Assembly (NCBI GenBank): GCA_034509735.1 | Contig: JACGWO010000003.1 | Span: 33,874,466 to 33,938,465, forward strand | Reading direction: 5' to 3' | DNA length: 64,000 nt | From: Sesamum alatum | Taxonomy: Eukaryota > Streptophyta > Magnoliopsida > Lamiales > Pedaliaceae | In this document: one piece after another, positions 32,951-44,900 of the stretch | Numbering within the stretch: position 1 is the first letter of the stretch | Layout: each line of letters begins with the position of its first letter | The notes under the pieces: model-generated | The model's database searches: none | What the model was told of the DNA's origin: nothing | The model's input: only the letters and a program-made list of their open reading frames with translations | Made by a program: the position numbers and the translations under genes

Positions 32951-33978
32951 TGTTATCTGGTCTTGAAGGAAATCTTTACGAAAAGGAAATTTCAACTCCG
33001 TTATGGTGAACTTTATCTAAAAATCTTATTTCAGTAGCAACCTTAGGCTTTATCCATGTTTACGACAGAAGCAACAAATGGTATTTAAGCAGAATATCAA
33101 AATGGAGCCCAAGTAAAGAATGGTAATTATAACCATTTACGTACAGCAAATTAGCGGCTTGGAAGCAACAGATCTAAGCACAATTTGGATTAGTATTGCC
33201 AACGTTAATTGGTTTGCAATTCTATCAACATTAATAAACAAGTGGGATTAATGAATGGTAATAGCCTAGGGAATGAGTAGCTGATTTGGTTGACAAGTAA
33301 TGGAGAATTAAATTAACTGGGAAGGGCAATAGGCACTCCAAGAACAAATTGAATTGGACAGAGGAAACTAGGCTCATCTATTGTTGAAACATGCATGTAG
33401 CCCAAAACTGTTCTGAAAAATTAACATTTGACTAGTGTAAAAAAATTTGAGCAGCAAGTTGCTTCATAGGTCTTGACAATATTAATGGTTCTGATAATCC
33501 AAAGATCTTACGTAAGAAATAACATGAGAAGAGACCAGAAAGTTGAACCAAGACAATACCTGATTATTATGCGTAGTGTATGTGAAGTTGAAGATAGATG
33601 AAGGTCTCAGCACTCAGCTGGCAGAGAGATGGTGACCATACAATTACACATCACCCATTAACTGTACATGTGCTTCACTTTTATCCACAATTTAATCACG
33701 TGTACTTAATGCTAGCTGACAATTAACATATGTATATGATGAGTTCTCTAGCTACCTCCAATCAGAAAAATAATTCATATCAATTAATTTACAGAATAAG
33801 GGAAATGAAAGTATTGGATTTGGATGGGGGACAAAAATGTTAGTTTACCTGGAATTGAAGGCGCGCGGGATCTGCTGCTGCTGCTGCAACATGCTATTGA
33901 TCAGAATGAGCAGTGTTTGTGCAGAGGATGATAAGAAAAGTTTAATTGATAAATAGGTAGGTTGAGTGGGTTGGTCAT

Positions 33979-33999
33979 GATGGGGAAGGAGGGCACATG
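33979..33999 (-). ncRNA. miR164*: miR164 star strand (3p)
   Basis: Opposite strand of the duplex, defined by the 2-nt 3' overhang rule from the mature position. Known miR164* sequences vary, and this one is of the CAUGUGCCC...CCCCAUC type. Confidence 0.9.
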
Positions 34000-34056
34000 A
34001 AGAACTAACTCATTGCTTTGAGCGCAGAATTAATGATCCACGGGCTGAGTTAGAAA

Positions 34057-34077
34057 TGCACGTGCCCTGCTTCTCCA
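34057..34077 (-). ncRNA. miR164: mature miR164 (5p)
   Basis: The 21-nt guide strand on the 5' arm, starting with U, as favoured by AGO1. Exact match to the canonical sequence. Confidence 0.97.
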
Positions 34078-34347
34078 TCGTGCCCAGCACTCAACGAATA
34101 ATCCACCCAAAGGTAAGTATTAGTGATCCAATTTCTCTTAATTTCCTCATTCTTTCTTTTGGTTGGGGTTGAAATGGAGGGCATTGCTTGAATGAATGAA
34201 TGAATGTCATCCAATTAAAGGAGCTATATATATGGTAATGGTAGTCGTCTTCCCTTTAACAAATTTTCTTCTCAACTATAGTATTTATAGTAATACATAG
34301 TGAGAGAATTGAGACTAAAATATGTGGGAGGTCCGTAGCCAGATTCT

Positions 34348-34357
34348 CTATATATAG
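34348..34357 (-). promoter_or_regulatory. candidate TATA box of MIR164
   Basis: CTATATATAG about 250 bp upstream of the hairpin on the minus strand. A second TATATATA lies at about 34224-34233. Either could set the primary transcript start. Confidence 0.35.
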
Positions 34358-35077
34358 CACAACAGCTACTCCTGGGTGGGTGGGTGGGTTAGCTTTTTTA
34401 AGTTACCACCACAGATTAATTAAGTCAACAACCCCCAATATATATTGTCTAATAACTTTCATATTAGACACAAAAAGAAGATTTTTTTTTTTTTTTTATT
34501 AGCAACGAAATATATAAATATATTTCGTTGCTTTTAAATTAATGGCTAATAATTAATTAATTAATTCCGACCTTTGGAGATTTCTACTGCCAAAAAGATG
34601 AAGATCCAGAGAGAGATTGAGGAATTAGTTGAAACGTGGGACCTTCTTTTTGCAACCTAGCTAACAAAAGTTTAATTTCCATAAAAAAAAAAACAGGACC
34701 ACTAAGTAATTTCAATCAGTACTGCTGCATATATAAATGAATGATGTAACAGCACTAACCTTTTTTCCTTTTATCATATGAGTATGTATAAGATATTAAT
34801 GTTAGCATGGGCGGCCCAAAGCTAATTTATATAAATCGGGCGGTTCTACTAGGCTAGCTAGTGTCTGTGTCTTTGATGAATTTCCCATAGAGGAGATATA
34901 TATATATATATATATATATATAGTGGAAATGAGATATTAATGTAGTAAGAAGAAGTGGATATGGAGATGGACCAAATGAAAAAGGAAATTATATCACAAG
35001 CAAGAAAAAAGACGGTACAAGTTGCTGCTGCGCAGGTGGCATATATATTATATGTATAAAAATTAAAATGTTTACCT

Positions 35078-35116
<39 letters not shown>

Positions 35117-35117
<1 letters not shown>

Positions 35118-35155
35118 TGGTAGTGGTAGTGGTAGTGGTAGTGGTAGTGGTAGAG
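35117..35155 (+). repeat. (GGTAGT)n minisatellite
   Basis: About six copies of TGGTAG directly after a long (TA)n run. Confidence 0.85.
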
Positions 35156-36124
35156 TGTGATGAAAAATGTGGTTATTTGGTGTGTAGTCGGGGTAGACCA
35201 CTAGTGATTGCCACAGAACATGCATCTTAATTAAACCCAAACCAAAACATGTTGCTGTCTTGAGCCTTGCATTGCACGACTCCCTGCAACTGCAACTGCA
35301 ACCAATTATAATTTACAAACTACCTTGAGATCGATGGATGGGGTACGCACAAATCAATTCAATTCCAATTCCTGCTCCCAAAGGCAATCTTTATTACTCT
35401 AATTAACAACGTATGGCCGCATTGATCATGTTAGATGTCTAGGACAAATTAGGATGTATGTTAGATTTAATTATCTAGCTATATATAGTTGCAGTAGAAT
35501 ATATATATATATATATATATATATAACGAGAAAACTTGAATCAAAGTAATAATAATGGTTGAATGTGCTGCTAAAATTACTTTAAAAATCGAGAGTCAGT
35601 GAAAGTTAGAGTGTGAGAGTAGATGTTGTAAGGTGTTAACAAAATGACTGCACAAAAAATTTATTTATAAGTGACCGTAGAGCAAGATCTGGAAGATGGT
35701 TATGATGAGTCATACGCCGTTTGAAAGTTGCTTGTGTTCGCTATCCAATCGAAGAATTCATTCGTGATTTGAACTCATCTTGATGGAGATATGACCATTT
35801 TACCGAGTCTTGCCCATTCTGCCTAAGAATCCGGAATGTTATTACCTACTGCTTCAAAATATTATTACAGCCAGATTATTAGGAGTTTGTCAGAGATCTT
35901 TTAATATAACGTATCCCAATGTATCAACGACCTATATAACGTGGTTTTCCTGCTTTATGCTGACTTGCTTTGCTGAAATGGACTTTTTCTTTGGACCTGC
36001 CAAGTTAATAAAGAAAATGCAAGTTATGGGCTAAAGGCCTTGCTTAGTGGCCAGCAGGGCTTCACCTATTGGACTGCTCCATTGGGGTCCACTTCCTTGC
36101 TTTTGAGCTTTTAAGAAAAAATAT

Positions 36125-36540
36125 TTTAGGGGCATAAATATGGTTTAAAGCAAATCACCCCTCTTGACCATAAACAAATTACCCCCTTATAAAAAACAAT
36201 TTATCTTCCTTTAATTTTTTTTAAATAAAGTAATTCACCCTTTCACATGATTTCATGCAAATCATGAGCTTTTTCTTTATTTTTACTTTTTAAAATTTTA
36301 ACTATAAAATTATATTTATAACCTTATTTAAAATCATTAGATCTTATTGAAACTAAGGCCAAATCCAACTAACAAAATCAATGCTCTAGATTTTTTCCAA
36401 TTCAAATAAAGGGCCTAAATATTGTATATTTATGTAATATATAATTATATACATTTTTAATTAAAAATATGTATAAACATTTATGAATATATATATATAG
36501 AGAGAGAAAAGGTTGGAGGGCAGTGGAAGGCTTAGGAATA
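36125..36540. repeat. degenerate MULE-end-like repeat
   Basis: Contains AAAGCAAATCACCCCTC, AACAAATTACCCCCTTA and AAAGTAATTCACCC, spaced about 35-60 bp as in the terminal repeats of the adjacent MULE. The interior is similar to 6660-6780. No second end found. It sits immediately left of the MULE at 36608. Confidence 0.45.
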
Positions 36541-36607
36541 AATTTAAATTTATTTATAATGAGATATATCTCCTTAAGTTTCAAAATAAAATTTGGAGGG
36601 GAAATTA

Positions 36608-36760
36608 GGGTTAAAAGCAAATCACCCCCTGTGTTATTCGAAAAGAGCAAATTACCCCCCTGTGTTAAATAAAATACCAAATTACCCCCCTGTGATATTA
36701 ATAAATGTGCACACTGCCTCCCTGGACAATTTAAACGTAGCTAATAGGGTTAAAAGACAA
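36608..36760 (+). repeat. MULE-1 left terminal inverted repeat
   Basis: Three iterations of a ~31-bp block centred on AAATTACCCCCCTGTGTTA at about 36619, 36650 and 36681, then GCACACTGCCTCCCTGG. Sub-repeats inside Mutator ends may act as multiple transposase binding sites (inference). Confidence 0.8.
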
Positions 36761-37241
36761 AAATACCCCTCCTTTTATATGATATGTTGATTGAGTTGAC
36801 TGATTAGGGCAGACCTAATTTTTCATTTCTGGAGAGTGAGAGACTGAGAGGAGGCGAAGGAGAAAACCTTAGTTTTATGAACAAGAACACGATTTGGGCG
36901 AAAATCAACAAAATCCACCGTTGAATCGTAGGTGAGATAAACCCTAAAGCTTCGCAACATTGTTTCGAAGCTTTTTACGGTTTTTTTTTTGTCGTTTTTT
37001 TTAAAAAAAATTCTGATTATTTTCTCTTTTATTTTTTACAGATCTGCGAATGTTAGATGAAAGGTTGAGAAAACTGAACATCAAATCTTGGTTTGTTTAA
37101 GGTAATTTTTTTAAATATATTTATTTACTTATTCGCATGTTTATTTTTACATTTCTGTACTGATTTTGAATTTTTTTTTGTTGTTTTGCTACTGATTTGA
37201 AGAAGGAGCTCGAAAGGAACGCAATATCTGAAGAAGTGGTG

Positions 37242-40200
37242 ATGGAGGTATGTACCCCCCTTTTATACTGGGGTGTTGGGTAGTTGAATATTCTGTTTTT
37301 TATTTTCCAGTATTGGCATTTTTTATGATAATTTTTGGGATTAGGGTTGTTTATTTTATTGTAATTGCAGTACTGGGTTCCATATGTGGTCCCAAGTCAT
37401 TGTTTATTTCTGTCTGCATCTACTTTCTTTAATACTATATGTATATTTTAAAATTTTTTGTCTTGTAATGTATGTATCCATCTGCTTTATTATATTCTAT
37501 TTGTGGACTGTGGTCCAATAGTGCAATTTTGTTGTTGGGAGAGTTACTGCGCTTTTATATGTATTTCTGTAATATGCAATTATACCCCCTTTGCTGAAGC
37601 TTTCTTTTTCTTTTTGTTTGCCTTAAAAATGCAGAATTTTCAGAAACATGACATAAATTTTTGGTGGGGTGGGAAATTTGTTAAAAACCCAAAAGTTAGG
37701 TATGTAGGAGGCCATAAGAAGGTCTTTGAGAATATAGACATAGACTATTTAAGTTTGCTAGAGTTGGGGTCAATGTATGAACATTGTGGGGGCAAGAAGT
37801 ACCTGCTAAAATTTTATTATAGAATACCCACTCAACCATTTGAAATGGGAATTAGACAAATAAAGGAAGAATGTGCAGACTTTTGTATGGTTGATTTGCA
37901 AAATAAGTATAAGGGCTTAGATGTTCCAGTTGATATATATGTAGAGGAAGAGGATGGTGAACCTCTAAAGGTCCTAGATAGTCAGGGTAATGAAATTGAA
38001 AAGGTACAGGAGGAGGAGGAGATAAGATACCTATAAGATGGAATAGATTTTGGGGATATGGATGGGACAGGGAATGAGTTTGAGGGTGCTGAACAGAGGA
38101 AGGACTGTGAGGGGCTAGGGGAGGGGGGGTTGAGTTTGAGGGTGCTAAACAGAGAAAGGACTGTGAGGGGAAGGGTTTAGAGGGTCAGGGATTGGTTGGG
38201 ACTGAGGTTGAGTGCAATGACTGTGAGGGGAGGGGGGGTGAATTGGGTGTGGAAAATGAGAGTGGAAAGGGGGTTGAGAACTTGAGTGATGCTTTTAATA
38301 ATGAGCCCCCATATGTGGCTGAAAATCCAACTGAGAATTTCACTGAAATTCCAGTTGAAAACATGAATGATAACATGACTGAGAATTTCACTGAAATTCC
38401 AGTTCAAGAAATGCCTGAAAGTGTGACTGTTAATTTGAATGAAATTCCAATTCAAAATGAAGTTGATAAGGGAAAAAGAAAATTGTTTGAAAGATTTTTG
38501 AATGAGTCCTCATCAGAGTTTGATGATTCCTCTGATGAGGACTATGTGCAATCTAATGAGGGGAGTGATAGTGAGGCCCCTAGTGTGGTGTTAGAAGACA
38601 TTGAATGTGAGTCAGATGATGACATTTTCTTGTCAAAAAACCCAAGTAAAAAAGATTTGATGATGAAACTGAAAAGGGTGATGAAGGAAAAAAAGAAAAA
38701 AACCATACCTGAAAATGTGCAAGAACATGATGAATATGAATGGGATGGGGATGAAGATGAAGATGACTTGGTTTCTCTAGTTGGTAGTGATAATGAGGGT
38801 GCAGAAACACCTCCTGTCTTTAAAGAATCTGACACTTCAATGAAAAATTTTAATCTTATTGTTGGAATGAAATTCAGAAATGCTGCACAATTTAGAGAGG
38901 TCTTGAGGGACTGGTGTGTTAGGAATGGGGTTGACATTGAATTCATAAAAAATGAGGCTGCAAGGGTAACTGCAAAATGTAAAGCTGAGGGGTGTGAATG
39001 GAGGATCCATGCCTCACCAGTACAGGGTGGACCTACATTCCAAATTAAATCTTTAAAGGGAACCCATACTTGTGCAAGAACTTATGAAAATAGGCTTGCT
39101 AATGCATCATACCTTGCAAAACGAATTGAAAAGCAATTAGAGACCATCCTACTATTCCTGTGCAACAACTAAAAAACAGAATTCTTTCAAAGTGCAATGT
39201 TGATGTGAGCAGATTTAAGGTAATGAGGGCAAAAAGAGAAGCATTAGAAAGAATCCGGGGGGATGATGCCAAGCAATATGAATTGTTGTGGGACTACTGT
39301 GAAACAGTTAGAAAATTGAATCCAGGTTCCAAGATCTTACTTAGAAAGGCTGAAAATTCTGACCCCCATGTCTTTGACAGGATGTATTTCAGCCTATGGC
39401 CTATGAAAAAGGGGTTTTTGGAAGGGTGTAGACCTATCATTGGCCTTGATGGCTGTTTTTTGAAAACAGTTTATGGGGGGCAATTGCTTGTAGCTGTAGG
39501 AAGGGATGAGAATGACAACATGTTCCCAATTGCAATGGCTGTAGTGCAAACAGAAAACAGGGAGACTTGGGGCTGGTTAGTAGGTGAATTGTTGGATGAT
39601 ATAAGGGGTTTGGGAACTAGGAAATGGTCATTCATATCTGATAGGCAAAAAGGACTCATTGAGGCCTTAAAAGATTTAGTGCCAGATTCTGAACACAGAT
39701 TTTGTGTCAGACATATGTATGAAAATTTCAAAATGAAGTACAAATCAGTTCAATTGAAAGAATACTTTTGGAAAGCAGCCTCAACTGCTAATAAAAGAGA
39801 TTTTGAAGCTTTCATGAAAAAGATTGAAGAGATTGATCCCAAAATCAAGACTGAAATTGAAACAGCCTCTGAATGGTTAAGAAAGATAAATCCACAGCAT
39901 TGGGCTAGGTCATATTTTCCGTGTCATTCTAAATGTGATATTTTGGTGAATAACTTGTGTGAAAGCTTTAACAATTACATCCTTGAGGCTAGGGACAAAC
40001 CAATTATAAGTATGTTTGAATGGATTAGAACAAGACTGATGTCTAGGCTGCAATTGAAAAAGGAGGGAATGGAAAAGTATGGAGGGATAATTTGTCCTAA
40101 CATACTAAAAAAGATCAACAAACAACAAGAAGCTGCAAGAAACTGTTTTATTAGGTGGTGTGGGGGGGGGGGGGGGGGCAGAATATGAAGTTGACCACTT

Positions 40201-41104
40201 CTTAGACAAGTTTGTGGTTGACTTGGAAAAAAAAAAACATGCAGTTGTGGCATGTTTCAGTTAACATGTTACCCATGCTGCCATGCTTGTGCAGCAATTA
40301 GGGCAAAAAGGGCCAAATTAGAGGATTATGTTGATGAATATTTTAAGAAATCAGTGTACATGAGAGTGTATAATGACATGATACATGCTGTCCCTGGGCC
40401 AAAAAACTACATAAAAACAAGTTTTGAGCCCTTACAACCTCCCAAAATTAAAAAGAACAGGGGAAGACCAAAGAAGCTCAGGAGAACGGGCCCTAATGAA
40501 TTGCAGTCAAGGACATCAACTAGGAAAGGGCTCACACATACCTGCAGCAGATGCTTGGTAGTTGGCCATAACAAAGGAACATGCAAGAATGAAATCCATC
40601 CCAAATCTAAATTTTTCAAGGTTTGAAACAATTTTTATTTTTTTTTATTTTTTGGTACAGTTTAATATCATTTCACTAATCAGTACTTAACAAGCATTTT
40701 TTTATATTCTGCAGTCAAATTCCCCTGCAGCTGAAGAGATTCCCCAGGAGCAACCAAGTGGTGGTGCACAGGTATTTGTTGTTATTCTTATCCACTTACT
40801 AGTTATGTTTTCTCATCCCTTTTTTGATACATTTGATGCTTTCAACAGGCTCCAAAAAAAAGAGGGAGACAGCCTGCTCCTGAGCCCCCTGTTGCAAGAT
40901 CTGCAACCCAGGTTTATTCAATTTTCTGCAGTTTTTTGCATTCAATTTTTAAGCTTGTAATATACTAATATGTACCAATGCTTCCTGCAGCAACAAGTTG
41001 GTTATGAAGGCCTTAGAAATGAAGCCTTAATGGGGAATGTTGGCAGTGGAACTAGGAGATACAACAAGAAGCCAACAATTTCTAAAATTTTGGACAGAAT
41101 GTAG
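37242..41104 (+). pseudogene. MULE-1 transposase (MURA-like), frame-broken
   Basis: The first exon is only ATGGAG (37242-37247) with GT directly after; exon 2 begins at 37635 (NFQKHDINFWWGGKF). The N-terminal PB1-like region (about 37635-37990) has FWWGGKFVKNPKVRYVGG. An acidic linker follows with a repeated TENFTEIPV peptide (38330-38460). The MuDR zinc-finger/DNA-binding domain (38840-39080) shows FREVLRDWCVRNGVDI and CKAEGCEWRIHAS. The MULE transposase core (39160-40140) has PIIGLDGCFLKTVYGGQ, FISDRQKGLIEAL and CVRHMYENF. A SWIM finger (CSCGMFQLTCYPCCHAC), a GRPKK motif and a CCHC knuckle (CSRCLVVGHNKGTC) follow. Short exons at about 40715-40771, 40850-40911 and 40991-41104 end ILDRM. Lesions: TAA at 38034-38036, a shift before 38192, one extra T near 39136 and a 17-G run at 40162-40178. 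It would cut and rejoin element ends in the nucleus if intact. Confidence 0.9.
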
Positions 41105-41739
41105 GAAAGATCAAAGAGAAGAAGTTGATGACTTTTTGTAGAAAAAGATGTGAATTGAGGGCTGATATGAGGGATTTTTGTCTAGTACATTTAAGTTTTT
41201 GTAAATGCTTCATTGGTGAATTTGTGGGAAATGTCACCAACTAACAGTTTTTGTGAATTGTTGGCATATGGGGTTGCAATCTGTGCAAATGAAAGGCTCT
41301 TCTTTTATTTTCTGCAAAATTTGTTGTGTTAAGCTTAATTGTGTTTTGTTTACTGCATTTTTTTGGATATATGTTCAGGTACTCCAAATTTGTTGAATAA
41401 AAACAGCTCATGTTCTGGCAATTCAATTTTCTTGTTGTGACCAAATGCCAAAAAATTAAAATGGTTCAAATTAATGCTTCATATTAGTACAAAAAGCTTC
41501 AAATTCACATATAACTTCAAATTACAAAAATTAAAATACTTTCAATTAATACAACAAATTAATAAATTAAAATACTACAATTAATCAGTAAATTAAAGAA
41601 ATTAAAATACTTCATTCAGTTCCAACATTTAACCAAGGTAATTTGCTCTTTTCAAATAACACAGGGGGTGATATGCTTTTATACATTTAAAATTGTGAAG
41701 GAGGGGCAAAATGGTCAAAACACAGGCTGAAAATGCAGT

Positions 41740-41896
41740 CCCAGTCGCATCACTGGCGCGTGTGGAACACAGTGGACCCTCAGGGTGTTAATTGCTTCAT
41801 TTATAATATCACAGGGGGGTAATTTGATATTTTATTTATCACAGGGGGGTATCATGAACATTTCGCATATCACAGGGGGTGGCATGCATTTTTCCC
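41740..41896 (-). repeat. MULE-1 right terminal inverted repeat
   Basis: Inverse of the left end with the same CACAGGGGGGTAATTTGATA blocks at about 41810, 41840 and 41870. Confidence 0.8.
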
Positions 41897-41906
41897 GGGA
41901 AAATTA

Positions 41907-44900
41907 AAGGGAATGAAAATAATTAATTTCTACAAATTGAATTTCGAATTTCTCGGCAAAACTGAAGAAATGTGACTATAACATCTCTTCTAAAAAGATG
42001 CATAAATGTGAAACATTGCAATCGTTCCAAATTATGCAACCCTTCTGCATGAAACATTGCAATTGCTATGAATCAATTTGCAATCCAAACATTGTAATGA
42101 TTTGGGAAAAGATTCGAAATATCTATAAATACTAAGTGTCAAAAGGTAGATTTCATCCCTTGAATTTTATATTCACATATATATGTGTTCTGTTTGTTCT
42201 TGATAGAAGTCTCTGAAATTGCTATTCACAAACTTCAGGGGGTCTATTGTATCCTAGAAGTGAATTGACATATCAACCCGATAGCAAATTATAGTAGTGG
42301 CAATTATCACTTTAGCCCGCGTTTACGATGCTGGATTAGTCCAAATATCTGGGTTAACATGGGCATGCTTGCCGTTTACTATGAAAATGGCCAGCCAGGT
42401 ACAAATGCATGCGGCCCTCTATTGCGCCCACCAATCTCGGGTCCCAAGCACATAATAATAATATGTGGGTCCCACGCCCATCCACACTAATTTTTTTGAC
42501 CGAATGTGCCCTTATATGACCGTTTCAAAATTTTCTGTGTTGCGCCCATATTTCCATATAATTACACCCTGAATTTAAATATTGTGTCAGATGACATCTA
42601 CTTTTTATTTCTCTCTCCCCCTCCCCCTTTCTCTCTCCCAACCAACAACATCACTCATCACCATAGTACTCCTCCATGATGTTTGATTCCTGTTCATAAT
42701 GCCCAATTCAGTATGTATGTATATTAAAGCCCAAGTATTGCGGATGTACTTGTGCCGCAAACACATATAATTGTATGTGTGTATATATATCCTTCAGTTT
42801 TAAGCCTTGAAATTCCCAAAAACTCACCTCTGATCATCACCTCTTTCTCACCATTAATGAGTAATTTTGAAGACCCTTTTTTTCTAATGTTGTGTGCCGA
42901 TCTCTGGGGAACACTAAAAGTATATATTGTTGCTCAGCAAATCTTTGATGTTGGACTACAACTTCTATAGAGGCCGGTCCATACAGAGATGTTTGATCTC
43001 AATCTCGGAGGCGAGTACATGCGTGGGACAGTCGCGGGCTACCTCCCTTTCGTTAGTGGTGAAACGGGAAGGAGAAATTAGCTCCAACAACGACGACGCA
43101 TGCTCCCCACACACCTCCCCTACCTTCACATTCAGCTTCGACATCCCACCCATGTAGAAGATGGTGTTTATTATGGTAGTGGTTGAGCATTCAAGGATGA
43201 TGAGACATTTTTCTGTAGCAAGGGCATAATAGACATTGGCTGCTAATACGACATTATGTACTAGATAGCAAAACAACCGAGGGGCTCGTTACTATTAATA
43301 ATACAACACTTAGTACAAACAAAGTAAACATAATATTATAGAACTTAGTAGGGAATTATATGGCAATTAGTATGGTTGTACTATAATACTCGACAGTCCA
43401 ATATAACGCGGTAAACATGGCCTTAAGGAAAGTGTGTGTTGTCCACGCCTCAAGTCTAAATTTGTTTTGCTTCTTTCTAGTTCTTTTATAAAAATAATAT
43501 TTTATTCTAAAAAATTATGCATATTCACGCAATTGAGACTTGTGTATTATACCAGTCCCTTTAAAAGGATAAATTGTTTTATTTTAAAAAATATAAGAAG
43601 ACAATTTAATTTTGTTTTTTTTTTCCACATAAAGGTATTTTACATATAACCCATATCATATATAAGGAGGGTAAGGTGCATTTTTTCCTATATATATACA
43701 GTGGAAGCAATACGTACGATTAAGAAAGGGGACGTACGTGTCTAGGTAGGGATTTAATTTGTAGGTATATATTTGAAACTTATTTGCACGTTTTGGTTTG
43801 TTGTTTTGGTTGTGGTGATGAGATATAATATATGGTTCCAAGGTTATTAATCATGAATGTGTAGTCTAGTGATTGTGTTTTTGACAAGTAGCAACCTTTT
43901 GCCCCACACCACTGCATTATCATCTTCTTCTAGTACTTTCTTCCATTCTCATCTATTTATATTTATATATAATTGATTTTTAGGTTGAAAAAATTAATGT
44001 GGGGAAGAAATTTCTAGCAGGCCAGCCCCTATCACAATATTAATTATCTTAATTTCCTCTTCAGCAGTACCATCCATCATCATGCATGCATCTTCGAATC
44101 GTTGCAAGATTATTAATCTCATCAGATCTTATGCAATTCTAATGTTTCTGTGTGCGCACGCAAACGCAATGGAGAAATTAGATTTAAAGCAAAATATACA
44201 TATATATATATTGTGAGTAGACATCCATTTATATTCTGATTCTCCATCAACAAGGATTCTCAAAATCTTCATCAGCCTATAAGAATACAATAAATATGAT
44301 GGAGACTGAGACTGAGACTGGACAAAAAGTTAAATTTGACAAGAAAATAAAACTAATTTACTAAGTGTACTGGACTAACAGAGATTGAAATTAATTAAGC
44401 ACACCCTTTTGTGCTTATTAGCTGCTGATCATGAATTAATATGGAAAAAGACCTCCCCCCTCTTCAAATATTTCTTTCTTTGCTGCACCACTAACTAATA
44501 TTTTAATACACATATATATAGATATATATATGCCCAAGTCGAAGACAGTAGTGCGTATACTGCTGATAGTTTTTGAATTTGTTGATGAGGAAATCATATG
44601 CATGAATAATATTCATGAATGTAAAGAATTAAAACCAAATAAGTATATACATATATATATATATATATATATTTGTAGGCTGTAGCTAGGTAGCTAAGTA
44701 TAGAGACGTCAATTTCTAAAGTATAGTTGACATCAGAAGATCTAAGGGAGAATGATTGTTGTGAATTATATAAGTGGAATATATAATTAGTGGTTAATGA
44801 TACCATGAATTAAGGCAAAAAGTTGGTGTTGGAGGAACATTAGTACATTACTTAAAAGCTAGCTGCAGATCATGTTACGTGTTATATATTAGGAATATCA

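Larger units (their letters stand above)
33961..34095 (-). ncRNA. MIR164: MIR164 precursor hairpin
   Basis: On the minus strand, positions 34077-34057 read TGGAGAAGCAGGGCACGTGC plus a final A, identical to the 21-nt plant miR164. The 3' arm (33999-33979) starts CATGTGCCCTCCTTCCCCAT. It pairs with the mature strand through positions 1-19 with two mismatches (4 and 9) and one G:U, leaving 2-nt 3' overhangs on both strands. The lower stem continues with GTTGAGTG (34095-34088) against CCACTCAAC (33969-33961). The loop is about 57 nt. miR164 directs cleavage of NAC-domain transcription factor mRNAs (CUC1/CUC2, NAC1, ORE1) in organ-boundary formation, root branching and senescence. The family member number cannot be assigned from sequence. 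Confidence 0.97.
34100..36120. other. non-coding region upstream of MIR164
   Basis: AT-rich DNA with several long (TA)n tracts (about 34894-34921, 35080-35115, 35497-35523) and a GTAGTG array. Open frames such as 35810-36034 have no coding features. Confidence 0.5.
36608..41896 (+). mobile_element. Mutator-like element MULE-1 with transposase
   Basis: A 5.3-kb element. The left end GGGTTAAAAGCAAATCACCC and the right end, on the minus strand GGGAAAAATGCATGCCACCC, head terminal inverted repeats of about 150 bp built from repeated AAATTACCCCCCTGTG blocks. The flanks carry a near-matching 10-bp duplication: GGGGAAATTA (36598-36607) and GGGAAAATTA (41897-41906). It encodes a multi-exon MURA-type transposase with lesions. 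It is related throughout to MULE-2 at 45551-50073, which lacks the catalytic core. Confidence 0.9.

Noticed and set aside
38542..38946. Serine/proline-rich minus-strand frames opposite the MULE-1 linker
   Set aside because: Antisense of the acidic linker and DNA-binding region of the transposase.
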